Source: Annona cherimola
Taxonomy: Eukaryota > Streptophyta > Magnoliopsida > Magnoliales > Annonaceae
Assembly: GCA_030490835.1 (NCBI GenBank)
Contig: CM059975.1
Coordinates: 4,987,579 to 5,051,578 of the forward strand
DNA: 64,000 nucleotides
Direction of reading: 5' to 3'
The notes under the pieces: generated by a model
What the model was told of the DNA's origin: nothing
The model's database searches: none
The model's input: only the letters and a program-made list of their open reading frames with translations
Position numbers and translations under genes: made by a program
In this document: positions 33,764-44,821 of the stretch, one piece after another
How the letters are laid out: every line of letters starts with the position of its first letter
How positions within the stretch are numbered: the first letter of the stretch is position 1

Positions 33764-34323
33764 GGGCCAGCTCCGCTTTGATAAGAAGTCTGGTCTTCAC
33801 CAAATATTTCGTTCTTAAGTCTCGGATATGTTATCTCATACTTCTTTACATCATCGATAACAACTTATTGTTATGTTTCTTAAAATTAATCTTCTCTCTG
33901 ATCAGGAACCATTAGAAAAAGTTGATTTATATAGAGCTGGACAAGAAAATAGTTGTATAAAACCTTACAATTCAAAATTGCATGTGAACTGCTCCTTATT
34001 TTTCAAAATTACGCTTAAAGTGCTGCAATGTTCGTTTGACTTGCATTACTGTAGATGTGATCAGGAGTCAGGCAAAATTCAAGAATCGAGTGAGCATTCC
34101 GAGAGAGAGAGAGAGTCGAGTGGGCACAAGAGTAGAAAAATCAGGGCTGCATTAGTGGAGCTACACAATTTACCTGAAAACAGATCTCCTTTTCCTCGTC
34201 CAATCCAAAATTCTAGAACCCATTGCAGGACTGAGCGGGTTGTCATACAAAATTGCAGAAGCTTCTCACAACTAACAAGGCTAAACAGAAAGCCTTGGCA
34301 ACACGATCAACTTAGGCAAATTC

Positions 34324-34350
34324 GTTCCCTCAAAAAAAAAAAAAAAAAAC
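34324..34350 (+). repeat. Tail-only retroposon scar
   Basis: gttccctc plus an A run and a C lie between perfect 14-bp duplications acttaggcaaattc (34310-34323 and 34351-34364). Copy 1 has one uninterrupted target at about 25570, confirming an insertion. Confidence 0.75.
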
Positions 34351-34500
34351 ACTTAGGCAAATTCTGGCACATATTGAGATCCATCGTTTAAAGGCGAATG
34401 GAGGCATTCTATGTAACTAAGCATCGCTAACATCTTTAAGGCCTACTGAAGAAAATGTTGAAAAACTCAGAAAAGAAGACTAGATATGGATTGCCACTCA

Positions 34501-35272
34501 AACGTTCAGCACTGGGCTAATCTGATATTTTCTGACTCACAACCAGTTATCTGGTGCGAACATCAAAGATAGGTTCTTCCTCGAATCTAATGGGATTGGG
34601 GTTTGGTAGTTACTAGTATCTTCGTGCTTCTTTTTTTTTTTTTTTGGTTGGCTTTTTGCTGATTCTCCGACGCTGTCATGAGTACTCATTCATTAGTCTA
34701 ATATGTTGCAATGGCAAGTAAATAAATCTTTTCCTCCTTTACAACATAGATACTATAATTACCTTATCTAAGGGGCAAGATGAAAGAAAAAATTAGAAGT
34801 CTATTACTTTTTAAAGAGCTTGTGAAGCCACTGAAGGATGCATATTAAATCCATAAGACACTAAAAAAATTATAAATTTTATGTAAGTGGGAGAACGCTT
34901 ACTGCCATGAACACTTTTGATAATGAAGAAAAGAAAACTCAAAATGGACTAAGAAAATCAAATATAAACACTTCATTTCAATTATTCTTTCAGTGGTCTT
35001 TATTTTGACATCTAATATCTACTATTTACAAGACAACTGTCTACATTTTCTTTTTCTCTAAAGAATGGCAGCAATTCACTCACATTACCATGACCTGCAT
35101 GGTTTTCAAAATCATCCAGACCGTCAAAATCACAAGATGATGTGACTCTAGAAACCCCACTCTAATTGGATTATTAACCATCCAATATGGTTCATTGAAT
35201 TTGATATCCTAGCCGGTTTTTGTTGTTAAATGTCTAATTGACAAAACAGAAAAGGCTTTCAATTAGTCTGAG
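34501..35272. other. Original 3' flank of RLK5, now cut off by the gypsy element
   Basis: AT-rich DNA with no gene. Before the gypsy insertion it continued directly into 48133-48249 and the RLK5 3' end. Part matches the RLK4 3' flank. It ends with the target duplication CTGAG (35268-35272). Confidence 0.6.
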
Positions 35273-35743
35273 TGATGTAGGATGGATGAAAAGGAAGATA
35301 GAACAAAGACGAAAGAACCTCTAGAGAGATGAGAAGTAAAGAAAGAAGATAGAAAGAATAGAAGAATAATGGGAAGGATAAAAAAAGAGAAGTAGAAGGG
35401 GAACCAGAGAAACAATCCTTTATAATTCTCAAAACCAATGCCCTTTTAGAGCTTACGATGGCTGTATTTATAGGTGAACGTATCACCTAATCTTAACAAT
35501 TATTAAAGATGAAATTTTTCTAGAAAAGAAAATTTTATATTTTAAGTAAACTTCTTAAGGAAGTAAACCTAAAATAGATACATGCTTTTTTTAAACAGAT
35601 TCTAAAATATCCTAGGAATCTTTTAATATCTTTCAAAAATAGCAAAATAAAATCTTTCTAAAATATCCTAGAATTATTTTTCCTTTACAAGATTCTTGCA
35701 CCTAGAATGGACAGATATGAAATATTGCTTTCTATTTTCATCA
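35273..35743 (-). repeat. Gypsy 3' LTR
   Basis: 471 bp. On the element strand it is preceded by a purine-rich stretch (gaagctggagagaatt, complement of 35744-35759) that can serve as polypurine tract. Confidence 0.92.
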
Positions 35744-37062
35744 ATTCTCTCCAGCTTCGAAAAACTCGCCACTGGAGAGTTCTAACTTTGATACTACTCA
35801 AGAATATGTGGATCCAAGTGACGTAGGTCATCTTCAGGAACCCATGTAGCATCAGAATCAAGCTTGTTTTTTCACTTGATAAGAAATTTTTGCATAATGC
35901 TCGATCTAGTAGCGATAAGTTCATCTTGTAGGATATTCTCTATCTGATCTGAAAAAGTAGATGGTACTCGTGGAAGTATAGGCACATGTGGTGATGTTGA
36001 ACTGTTATCTGTTGAAATTTCTGCAGACAAATTTAGAGGCTCAAAAGTACCTCGATAAGGAAACAAATCCTCTATATTGAAAGTAAAATTAATTCCTATA
36101 TCTGAAGGCAAATAAAGTTCATATGCATTGGATCCCAATTTTCTTATAACACGAAAGGGACCACTGACTCATGCATGCAACTTTTTAAAAGAATTTTTAG
36201 GATATCTTTCTGGACCTACACGAACCATGACATAATCTCCAACATCAAACTCTTATTTTCTTCTATGAACATCTGCAGCAAGCTTATAATTTTCATTGCT
36301 TAGAGTAATCTTTCTTCTAATATCAGCATGAACATCTCAAATGTGTTGAGCAAAAGATTCAGCAGTAGCAGATGAATGAGTATCAATGGGTAAAGGAATT
36401 AAATCAATGGGAACTCGAGAAATATAACCATAGACAATTTCAAAAGGAGATTTCCCAGTAGAACGTTTGACTGAATTGTTATATGCAAATTCGGCAATAG
36501 CCAATACAAAATTTCAAGTTCCAATATGTTCTCCCACCAAAGTCTTAAGCAAATTTTTCAAACTCCGATCAACTACCTCAGTTTGGTCATCAGTTTGTGG
36601 ATGAAAAGCAGATGAAATTTTCAATTTGGTACTCGAGAGTTTCCACGATGTTTTTCAAAAATAGCTTACAAATTTAACATCCCAATCGAAAATGATGAAA
36701 GTTGGTAAACCATGAAGCTTAACAATTTCTCTAAAGAATAATTTTACAATATATGAAGCATCAACAGATTTAGTACATGGGATAAAATGAGTCATTTTTG
36801 AAAATTTATCAACTACCACAAGAATTGAATCAAATCATCAAGAGGTTTTAAGCAATCTGAAAATAAAGTCCATACTAATGTCTTACTAAGGAATATGTGG
36901 TACAGGCAGAGGAGTGTATAATTCAGTGTTTCTCTTTTGAGCTTTCGCAAGTTGACATGTGCGACACTGTAAAATAACTCTTGACACGTCTCTTTTCAAT
37001 TTAGGTCAATACAATCTATTCTCAACTAATGAAATGGTTTTATCCCTACCAAAATGACCAGC
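35744..37062 (-). pseudogene. Gypsy pol 3' part: integrase and chromodomain-like tail
   Basis: Minus-strand translation gives AGHFGRDKT and a Cys-rich zinc-binding segment (about 37060-36950), integrase core blocks including FHPQTD and a KRSTGKSPFEIVYG-like motif (about 36600-36400), the GPFRVIRKLGSNAYEL motif of the integrase C-terminus (about 36150), and a chromodomain-like end (KFLIK...DATWVPEDDL, about 35890-35800). Several in-frame stops are present. The integrase continues into 39484 and beyond across the nested solo LTR. Confidence 0.82.
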
Positions 37063-37067
37063 AATGC

Positions 37068-39478
37068 TGATAAGTCTAAAAATTTTCAGGTAATTTCATA
37101 TTAAATTCACACTTTTTGAGTCTAAAATGATAATTAAATGCAAATTTTATGTAAAATTTCGTAAAGATTACATTTTTCATAAAATCTTTAATTTTGCTAT
37201 GAAATGGGATATTTTGCAAATATTCTCGAAAATATAAAATTATGACTCAATTCCCTAGAAAATTTTAACATGTATAATTTGGGCAAATTTATAAAATCAT
37301 TTAATTGAAAATATCATACATATAAAACTATAATTATATTTTAAAATATGGGGAACAAAGTAAATTATTATATAAAATAAGTTAAAGGATAAAGTATATT
37401 AATATATGAAGTCATCCCCTTATTTAAGAATCAATATTTAAATCTGTTTTTTAAATAGCACTGCAGGTACATAAGAAATTTGTACACCACCGGAGCACCG
37501 AGTTATAGTACTCCACCATTTTCCTCCATCTTCCCCAACCGGCAGTCATGGATTCCGGCAAATGTTAGCAGCTAACCCCCCTAATTTCAGCATCAACCAA
37601 CTACAACCGACGGTGCTGAGGCAAAACGCCCAAATCCAGCCACCGAAAATGGAACCGAAGTACCGAACAAGGCAGCCATCTTCTCCGTCCCGATCTCCGA
37701 CAACAGCAAGCTCAAATGCAGCAGGAAACCCACCTCAAAGCTCCGGCCTGATCGTCTCCTCGTCTCCGTCTTCCCCACGCCAAGCAAACAGCCGGTCGGG
37801 CAAGCAAGCACGCCATCTCTGCAAATACCGGCAGCAATGAAAATCGGGCTCCAATTGGAGAACCCAAATTCCGGCAGCATCAATTTAACCCATCTTCAAA
37901 CTACCGAAAATCGACTATCTAACATCAATTCAACACCCAACAGCAACGATTTGCTTCCGAGAATACTACCCAAATTACGTTGGCCCCAATTTCCATCTTC
38001 CCGATATAAAAAAAAACGCCCAAATAACAGCATCTCACAAGCACGCACCCATTGCCATTAAATCAAAGCCAACAACAGCAGTAGCTTTGAACCAAAATGT
38101 AGCAACAAAAATGGCACGGGTAGCAATCTCATTATCGAACAGCAATTTGTGGCCATGGAAATTTCTCCGCTGCATCCATCGTTGCCTTGATGCCTTGGAG
38201 GACGGTCGTTCCTACCACGCCATCCCATGCATTTCAATTAATATAATTATATCCTATTTATATGGGTTGTGAATGGTGTTGAAAATGGTGATTGATCATT
38301 CCTGCTAGCACGAAACCCATTTTTCAGAAGCTGTTTGAAGACGAGACTATGATGGTTGATTTAAAGTCATAGCCATTCAATGGACGACACTTTTTCACTC
38401 TAGCAAATATCGGACAAAAAGCATTTTCCCACTTTTTAATCGCCTCAGGCAGAGGCTTATGCAGGGGAGAACTCGGATGCCGCAATTAAATCGTTGGAGC
38501 AGGTTGATGCTCTGGCAGGGTCTTTCGATGCTTCTTCAGCTGCCTCCATCTTCACGTGCTATGCATTTTTCAAGTAGTCAACAGAAGGCAGCGTGGAGAG
38601 TAACTCTAGCAAAGAGACGTGAAATCCCACATCGACTTTTTCAAATGAAGAGAGGGCTACCACACATCTATAAAAACCCTCCACTCATCCCAAGAAAAAG
38701 ACTCCACACACACTTCTCCCATCACTTGAAGTGGGGCCCGTCTAAGTGGGACCTTTGCCAAGTGGGAAAAACTCCAAAGGCTTGGATTGCTCTTCAAAAA
38801 GAGTAGTTTTTTTCAAGAATTGGGGTAAATAAATTTTCTGTTAATGATAGTTTTTCTTTAATGCTTTGTAGTTGTTAATTTTAGCTTTGTAATATTTAGC
38901 TTAGATTTAACATTTTATGCATTGTAATTTTCAAATTAATGCAATTTTCATTCCTGTTTTCGTAGATTAAAATTTACTTCTGTAGTCTTTTAATTACTGT
39001 CCTAGTTTAGATTTAATTTTTAGTTAATTGCAATTTCTCCTTTTCTTTCTCTATCTCTTTCTCTCTCTTATTTATTTGCTTTCTCTTTCTTCTTTCTTTT
39101 CTTCTTTCTTCCTAATTCTCCTTTCTTCTCTGTCTCTAATTTCTTTTTTTTCCCTCTCTAATTTCTCCTATTTCTCTTTAATTCTCTGTCTAATGTCTCC
39201 TTCTCTCTCTTCCTTCTTCTCTCTCTAATTTCTCCTCATTTCTCTTTAATTTATTTTTCTAACTTCTTTCTTTCTCTTCTCTACACCCTCTTTCACTTTT
39301 CTCTTTTTTTTTTTTTTACTTAAAATAATCCAAAATATATAGCCTCTCTGTGGATTCGACCCGACTCACCATTATTCTACACTATCACCCGCATAGTGGT
39401 AGCTTTAATGCGTTTCGGTAAATTTTAATTAAACTGGTGATCACAATGCTCTTAACGACAAGCACTTGGTGCACATCA
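37068..39478. mobile_element. Nested solo-LTR-like insertion in gypsy integrase
   Basis: 2,411 bp starting TGATAAG and ending CACATCA, flanked by perfect AATGC duplications (37063-37067 and 39479-39483). It splits the gypsy integrase zinc-finger region between the HAGG and AGHFGRDK motifs. There is no transposon domain inside. A TATA-like ctataaaaacc at about 38669, a CT-rich leader and a tail containing gtggattcgacccgac are typical of large gypsy LTRs. Short GC-richer open stretches near 37550-38250 have no recognised homology. Confidence 0.78.
39028..39312. repeat. CT-rich low-complexity tract
   Basis: Degenerate tandem repeats of tttctctct/ctaatttctcc type inside the solo LTR. They create an open frame that is not a gene. 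Confidence 0.7.
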
Positions 39479-39483
39479 AATGC

Positions 39484-40675
39484 CCCCAGCATGTAATTTC
39501 CAAATTAAAAAGTCTCAAAGTGATGTATTGGGAATACATAGCTTTATTCCTTTAAATAAATATCCATTACGAATCACATAATCATTTCGATTTCCATTTT
39601 GTGTTTCATGAAAAATAATTCCAAAATCAATGCATGGTTGATATTCACTTTTCAACCTATCAAATGCAACAACTTTAACATCTATAGTATGAAGAACGAG
39701 TGAGACACGACTGAGAGCATCTGCAGGTTTATTCTCAATTTCAGCCTGATGTTTGAGAACAAATGTGTACTCTTGCAAAAACTCAATCCGCTTCGCATGT
39801 CTAGTACTTAATCATTTTTGTGATTGCAAATACCTCAAACCTATATGATCTAAATACAATACAAATTCATGAGGTAGCAAATAATGCCTCCAAAATTTAA
39901 GTACTTGCACGACAACATAAAATCCTTGATCATATGTTGAATATTTTTGTTTAGCTTCATTGAGTTTTTGAGAAAAGTATGCAATTGGATGACCTTCCTG
40001 CTCAAAACATCCCTAATCCCAACTCCTGATGCATCACAAGCAATTTCAAAAACTTTAGTAAAATCAGGAAGTTGCAATACAGGTGTCTCAGTCATTTTCT
40101 TTTTAATCTCCTTAAATGCTCTAGATGCAGAAGTTGACCATTGAAATTCTTTATTTTTCAAACAATTTATGATAGGTGTCATGATTGTGCTAAACCCTTT
40201 AATGAAGCACCTATAAAATGCAGCTAAACCATAAAAACCTCGCACCTCAGAAATTGATGTGGGTTCTGGTCATTCCCTAATGTCTTTTACCTTTGAGGGA
40301 TCAATAGAAATTTCATTAGTTGATACCACAAATCCTAAGAAAATCACTTAATTTGTCAAAAAATAACATTTTTTAAGATTTACAAAAAACTTTTCAGATC
40401 GAAGCGTCTCAAGAATATTTTTTAAATATTACAAGTGTTCTTCCTTAGAATGGCTATAAATGAGAATATTATCAAAATAAACTACCACAAACTTTCCAAT
40501 GAAAGGTTGAAATACTCGGTTCATGATTCTCATAAATGTACTTGGAGCATTTAATAGTCCAAAAGACATAATCAACCATTCAAACACTCCATCTTGAGTT
40601 TTAAAGGCAGTTTTCCATTCATCCCCCGTTCTAATTCGAATTTGATGGTATCCGCTTTTAAGATCTATCTTAGAA
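39484..40675 (-). pseudogene. Gypsy pol middle part: RT palm and RNase H
   Basis: Minus strand. [13 protein letters not shown] (about 40670), [20 protein letters not shown], and the catalytic box as YFDN near 40480 instead of the canonical YFDD, a likely inactivating change. RNase H follows (RGFYGLAAFYRCFIKGF, then FEIACDASG near 40020 and KPADALSR near 39730). Frame breaks and stops are present. It joins 44822 onward across the nested MULE. Confidence 0.85.
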
Positions 40676-40749
40676 GAGTTTTGATCTTTACCGACCGGTC
40701 GATAAAGCCGAGTGTTACCAACCAGTGCTCTCAACCGTTGGATTGTGCA

Positions 40750-41978
40750 TAGGGGTGAAACTTGGTACCCGGGTCGGTCCGAACCCGCCCGACCCGACCC
40801 GGTACCAAAACCAAAAATGGGTTTTATTTTTAAGATTTTTTCCAAAATAGACCCGGTTTCAACCCGACCCGTAGAAACCCGAAACCAAAACTGGGTTCGC
40901 ACCAACCCGGTCCGAACCCGGTGTAATTTATGTAATTTTTTTATAAATTATACATTTTTTGTAATATTAATATATAGGTGGTTAATTGATTTAATATATA
41001 TCAGTCAAATGATTTAATTTAAGTGATTAATTGATTTAAATTAATGAATAACTATGATTTAATGATTTATAACATATAGTTAATATGGATATTTAAAAAA
41101 AAATTAAAAATATATGAGGGGTAGCCGCACGTGTAAGAACTTGACATTCGAAATACAAATGGAAATCAAGGAAGAAATTACTTGGAAGTCTTCGAATAGT
41201 TTTTTAGTTTTTTTGGAAACTTTGGAGACATGAACTCATTTGAATTTTGAATTTATTTAAAAGTGGATGTAAACTTATTTAAACTTGAGATTTGTTTATT
41301 CGCCATTTTAAATTTGGATTGCACTTAAATTAGATTGGAATGTTGAACCATTATGCTTAGTGTATTTAGATTTAGTTGCTTTGAATAACTGTTATGTGGA
41401 TTATGTTTGAATTTGAGTTGACATGATAAATCTATTTCATATTATACTTTCTGTTAGTATGAGAAACTGTTAGTTTGAATTTTAGATTGTAGTATAAATT
41501 TGATTCATATTTTAAGTTTATTGGTATGACAAGTGGTCAATTTCTATTTTAGCAATTTGTATGATAAATATTCAGTTTGAATTCAATTTCAACAATTTGT
41601 ATGATAATGTTTAGTTTCAACTACAATAGTTGGTATGATATGTTTATTTTTTATTTGCTACACTTGAGTCATTTTCATTAGTTATTCGCTACACTTGACT
41701 TCATAAACACAGGTATGTATATTCCAATAATTTTCTTTTATATTACAATTAAATTAGAAAAAAACAGTTTATTGGTAACCCGAATTCTAACCCGAAACCA
41801 AACCAAAACCAATGCGAACCCGGTTTGAACCCGGTCTGAACCCGGATTAAATTCTTAGGGTTTGGGTTTGGGTTTACTCCAACCCGGTTGGCTTAAGGTT
41901 TGGGTTTACTCCAACCCGGTTGGCTTAAGGTTTGGGTTCACTCTAACCCGGTATAACCCGACCCGAGTTGCACCCCTA
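40750..41978. mobile_element. Non-autonomous hAT element 1
   Basis: 1,229 bp with termini TAGGGGTGAAACTTGG and the inverse CCGAGTTGCACCCCTA, flanked by perfect 8-bp duplications ATTGTGCA (40742-40749 and 41979-41986). Both subterminal regions are packed with aacccg/gacccg motifs. It sits inside the left TIR of the MULE. No transposase is encoded. Confidence 0.92.
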
Positions 41979-42166
41979 ATTGTGCAGGCTCGTTCTGGAG
42001 CGTTGGATGGAAGTGTGATAATGCGGCGGCAGAGCAGAGATATTAATGTCGGTCACTTTTGTGACCATCCCTTGTCAGAATGGGAGATTTACGGCCAGCC
42101 CCTCACGTCTCTCTCCGCGCTCTCGTCTCCCTCTCTCATCTCTCATCTCCCTCTCTCTCTCAACGC

Positions 42167-43502
42167 TAGGGGTGTAACTTGGTACCCGGGTCGGTCCGAA
42201 CCCGCCCGACCCGACCCGACCCGGTATCAAAACCAAAAATGGGTTTTATTTTAAAGATTTTTTCAAAAATAGACCCGGTTTCAACCCGACCGTAGAAACC
42301 CGAAACCAAAACCGGGTTCACACCGACCCGGTCCGAACCCGGTGTAGTTTATATAATTTTTTCATCAATTATATATGTTTTTTTGTAATATTAAAATATA
42401 TATATACATATTTTAGGCATTACTAACTCTAATTCAAACAAATCACCTCTTTCTTCATTATCAAAGCATGCTTGAGGTAACTTAATTTCTAAGATGATTT
42501 TTTATGATTATTATCTTCTTATTGTTAACATTTGCATGCATTTTTTTCGTCTAGGTTGATGCATATTATTTTCAAATATGTAAATCGAGGAGGAAGAACT
42601 TGACATTAGAAATGCAGATGAAAATCAAGGGAGAAATTACTTGGAAGTTTTCGAATAGTTTTTTAGTTTTTTTGGAAACTTTGGAGACATTAACTCATTT
42701 GAAATTTGAATTTGTTTAAAAGTAGATGTCGACTTATTTAAACTTGAGATTTGTTTATATTGTCATTTTAAATTTGGATTGCACTTAAATTAAATTGGAA
42801 TGTTAAACTATTATGCTTAATGTATTTAGATTTAGTTACTTTAAATAACTGTTATGTGGATTATGTTTGAATTTGAGTCAGCATGATAAATCTATTTCAT
42901 ATTATGCTTTCTATTAGTATGAGAAATCTGTTAGTTTGAATTTCAGATTATAGTATAAATTTGATTCATATTTTAAGTTTATTGGTACGACAAGTGGTCA
43001 ATTTTTACTTTAGCAATTTGTATGATAATGTTTAGTTTCAACTACAAAGTTGGTATGATATGTTCATTTTCTATTTGGTATACTTGAGTTATTTTCATTA
43101 GCTATTAAAATAGAAATGACCAACTAGTCATAAAACTAACTAATTTGTGTCTACAGAGTGCTGAAAAATTACTTGCAGAGTTCATTCAAAGAATATTGTA
43201 GAATTCAGCATGATGTTGCAAAATTCTTTGAAAGTATGTTGCAGAATTCAGCGTGAGGCTTGACTTCATAAACACATGTGTGTATATTTCAATAATTTTC
43301 TTTTAGATTACAACTGAATTTGGAAAAAAAATAGTTTATTGGTAACCCGAATTCTAACCCGAAACCAAACCAAAACCAATGCGAACCCGACCCGAACCCG
43401 AATTACATTCTTAGAGTTTGGGTTTGGGTTTACTCCAACCCGGTTGGCTTAGGGTTTGGGTTCACTCCAACCCGGTATAACCCGACCCGAGTTGCACCCC
43501 TA
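42167..43502. mobile_element. Non-autonomous hAT element 2
   Basis: 1,336 bp, closely similar to element 1 in the same orientation, with termini TAGGGGTGTAACTTGG and GAGTTGCACCCCTA and perfect 8-bp duplications CTCAACGC (42159-42166 and 43503-43510). It has extra internal segments (about 42400-42590 and 43110-43260) that element 1 lacks. Confidence 0.92.
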
Positions 43503-43699
43503 CTCAACGCTCCCCTAAATTGCCAGCCCTCTCCCTCTCGGTGCCCCGCCCATCCCGCCTTCTCCCTCTCATTGTCCCACCACGCCAGCCGCATTCTCGC
43601 GATTCTTCTCCCTCCCTCCCGCCCAGCCCTCTCCCTCTCCCTCTCGTTGTCCCTCTTCCTGTCGCCGAGCGAATCCCGTACCTGCCACCTCCGATCCTA

Positions 43700-44510
43700 A
43701 TAAATGAGTAAATTCATATAAAATCCAGGGGGCAAACCAAGCTACGAATCACGCTGCTATGCGAAGAAGAGCAGTGGATTTGGAGTCGATTTTCAGTTTG
43801 ACGTACCACACCTGCAAGAGCAGATCCCTCTTCACTTTTAATCCACTCCAAGCCCCAATATCTCAAATAAAAAAAACTCGGTGGAATGGAATTGAATGGG
43901 AAGTTGCCCCCGGAAGAAGCAAATGGCTCTGAATATGTCCGCCTCCAAATTTGTTCCCTCTCCTGAGTTTGTCTGCTGCTCGTCTGAGCTGTTTAATTTC
44001 TTCTGATATGGGGCCAGTTTTTGGCGTCTAATTCCTCACCTCTAACGCTGTCTTGCGTTGAATTTTCCTATTTTGAGATTTGGGGTTCTTTTTGCTCACG
44101 AGAGGGGTTATGGAACACTTTGCTTTAGGAATAATCCCTCTTCTTGATCTCCGATCATGGGGGAGCCGTCTTTGTCTGGTCGGTTCAGTCCCCAACGGGT
44201 GGATTTCAAGCGGTGGGTCCCGGCAGTCGTCTGGTCTCACAAGACCTTAATCGTTGTCCTCTAGATCGCCGGGTTTGCCTCGTTTTTCATGTGGCAGGGG
44301 AACTTCAGTGACGGCTTTCTGAGCTTCCGGTGGGCCCCGTAATTGCATGGCCGAATCTTCAGTTGGAGGCGTTCAACCTGACGAATTTTGGTGATGTCGG
44401 CGATGGAGTGACCCTAAACACTCAGGCGTTTGAACCGGCTATTGCCGCAATCTCCAAGCTAGGGAGGAGAGGCGGCGGGCAATTGAATGTGCAGCCGGGG
44501 TTTGGCCGCA
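43700..44510 (+). pseudogene. Captured 5' fragment of a polygalacturonase (GH28) gene
   Basis: From the ATG at 44157 the translation begins MGEPSLSGRF and continues RWVPAVVWSHKT, a hydrophobic segment, then after a stop (about 44262) and a frame change reads FNLTNFGDVGDGVTLNT and ISKLGRRGGGQLNV. This matches the N-terminus of plant glycoside hydrolase 28 polygalacturonase-like proteins, which have a short cytosolic head, a membrane anchor, and the DFGAVGDG motif. Homology stops at a possible splice donor (ccggGTttgg, about 44500), so genomic DNA including intron sequence was likely captured. 43700-44156 probably derives from the 5' UTR. No catalytic part is present. The identification is from memory of the family. 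Confidence 0.75.
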
Positions 44511-44581
44511 TATGAATCAGCGAGAGGGATGGACTAGGGGTGTCACTAACGGAATGGTGAAAGGTCGCCGGAGGGAGCAGC

Positions 44582-44609
44582 GGGAGAGAGAGAGAGAGAG
44601 AGAGAGACG
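44582..44609. repeat. GA microsatellite
   Basis: About 13 GA units inside the Pack-MULE. Confidence 0.85.
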
Positions 44610-44821
44610 TGAAGGAAAGAGAAATGAAGGAAGGGCCTGTGCACAAAATTCCAGCCTGACAGGGGGCTCGTGCACAAAATTCCCAACCATTAATTCATCT
44701 TCTCATGCCGCAGTTTCGACATCTCATCCAATGGTCCAGAATGAGCCCGCGTGATCCAACGATTGGGAGCACTGGTCGGTAACACCCGGCTTTACCGACC
44801 GACCGGTAAAGATCAAAACTC

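Larger units (their letters stand above)
29134..34500. repeat. Segmental duplication copy 2: RLK4 upstream region
   Basis: Collinear with 23314-25796 but longer because of insertions: about 29600-30790 (unclassified DNA and foldback elements), about 31337-32320, 33456-33763 and 34324-34350. No gene is supported. Confidence 0.75.
40676..44821. mobile_element. Pack-MULE (Mutator-like element) nested in gypsy RT
   Basis: Long terminal inverted repeats: the left TIR starts GAGTTTTGATCTTTACCG at 40676, and the right TIR is its complement ending at 44821. Similarity continues for about 125 bp, although the left TIR is itself split by a hAT element. The flanks atcttagaa (40667-40675) and attttagag (44822-44830) form a 9-bp duplication with two mismatches, the size typical of Mutator. 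The internal DNA is GC-richer and carries a polygalacturonase gene fragment but no transposase. Without its two hAT insertions the element is about 1.56 kb. Removing it and one duplication makes the gypsy RT collinear. Confidence 0.85.

Noticed and set aside
33873..34391. 172-residue open frame
   Set aside because: It crosses a retroposon scar and duplicated non-coding DNA; the sister copy does not keep the frame.
37562..38272. Several GC-richer open frames that might be a captured gene
   Set aside because: No recognised protein similarity; Pro/Ser/Asn-rich and inside an LTR-like element.
39028..39228. Leu/Ser/Phe-rich open frame
   Set aside because: Translation of a CT-rich low-complexity tract within the solo LTR.
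41862..42254. 130-residue frame made of repeated Asn/Pro/Thr motifs
   Set aside because: It is produced by the aacccg-type subterminal arrays of two hAT elements and the DNA between them.
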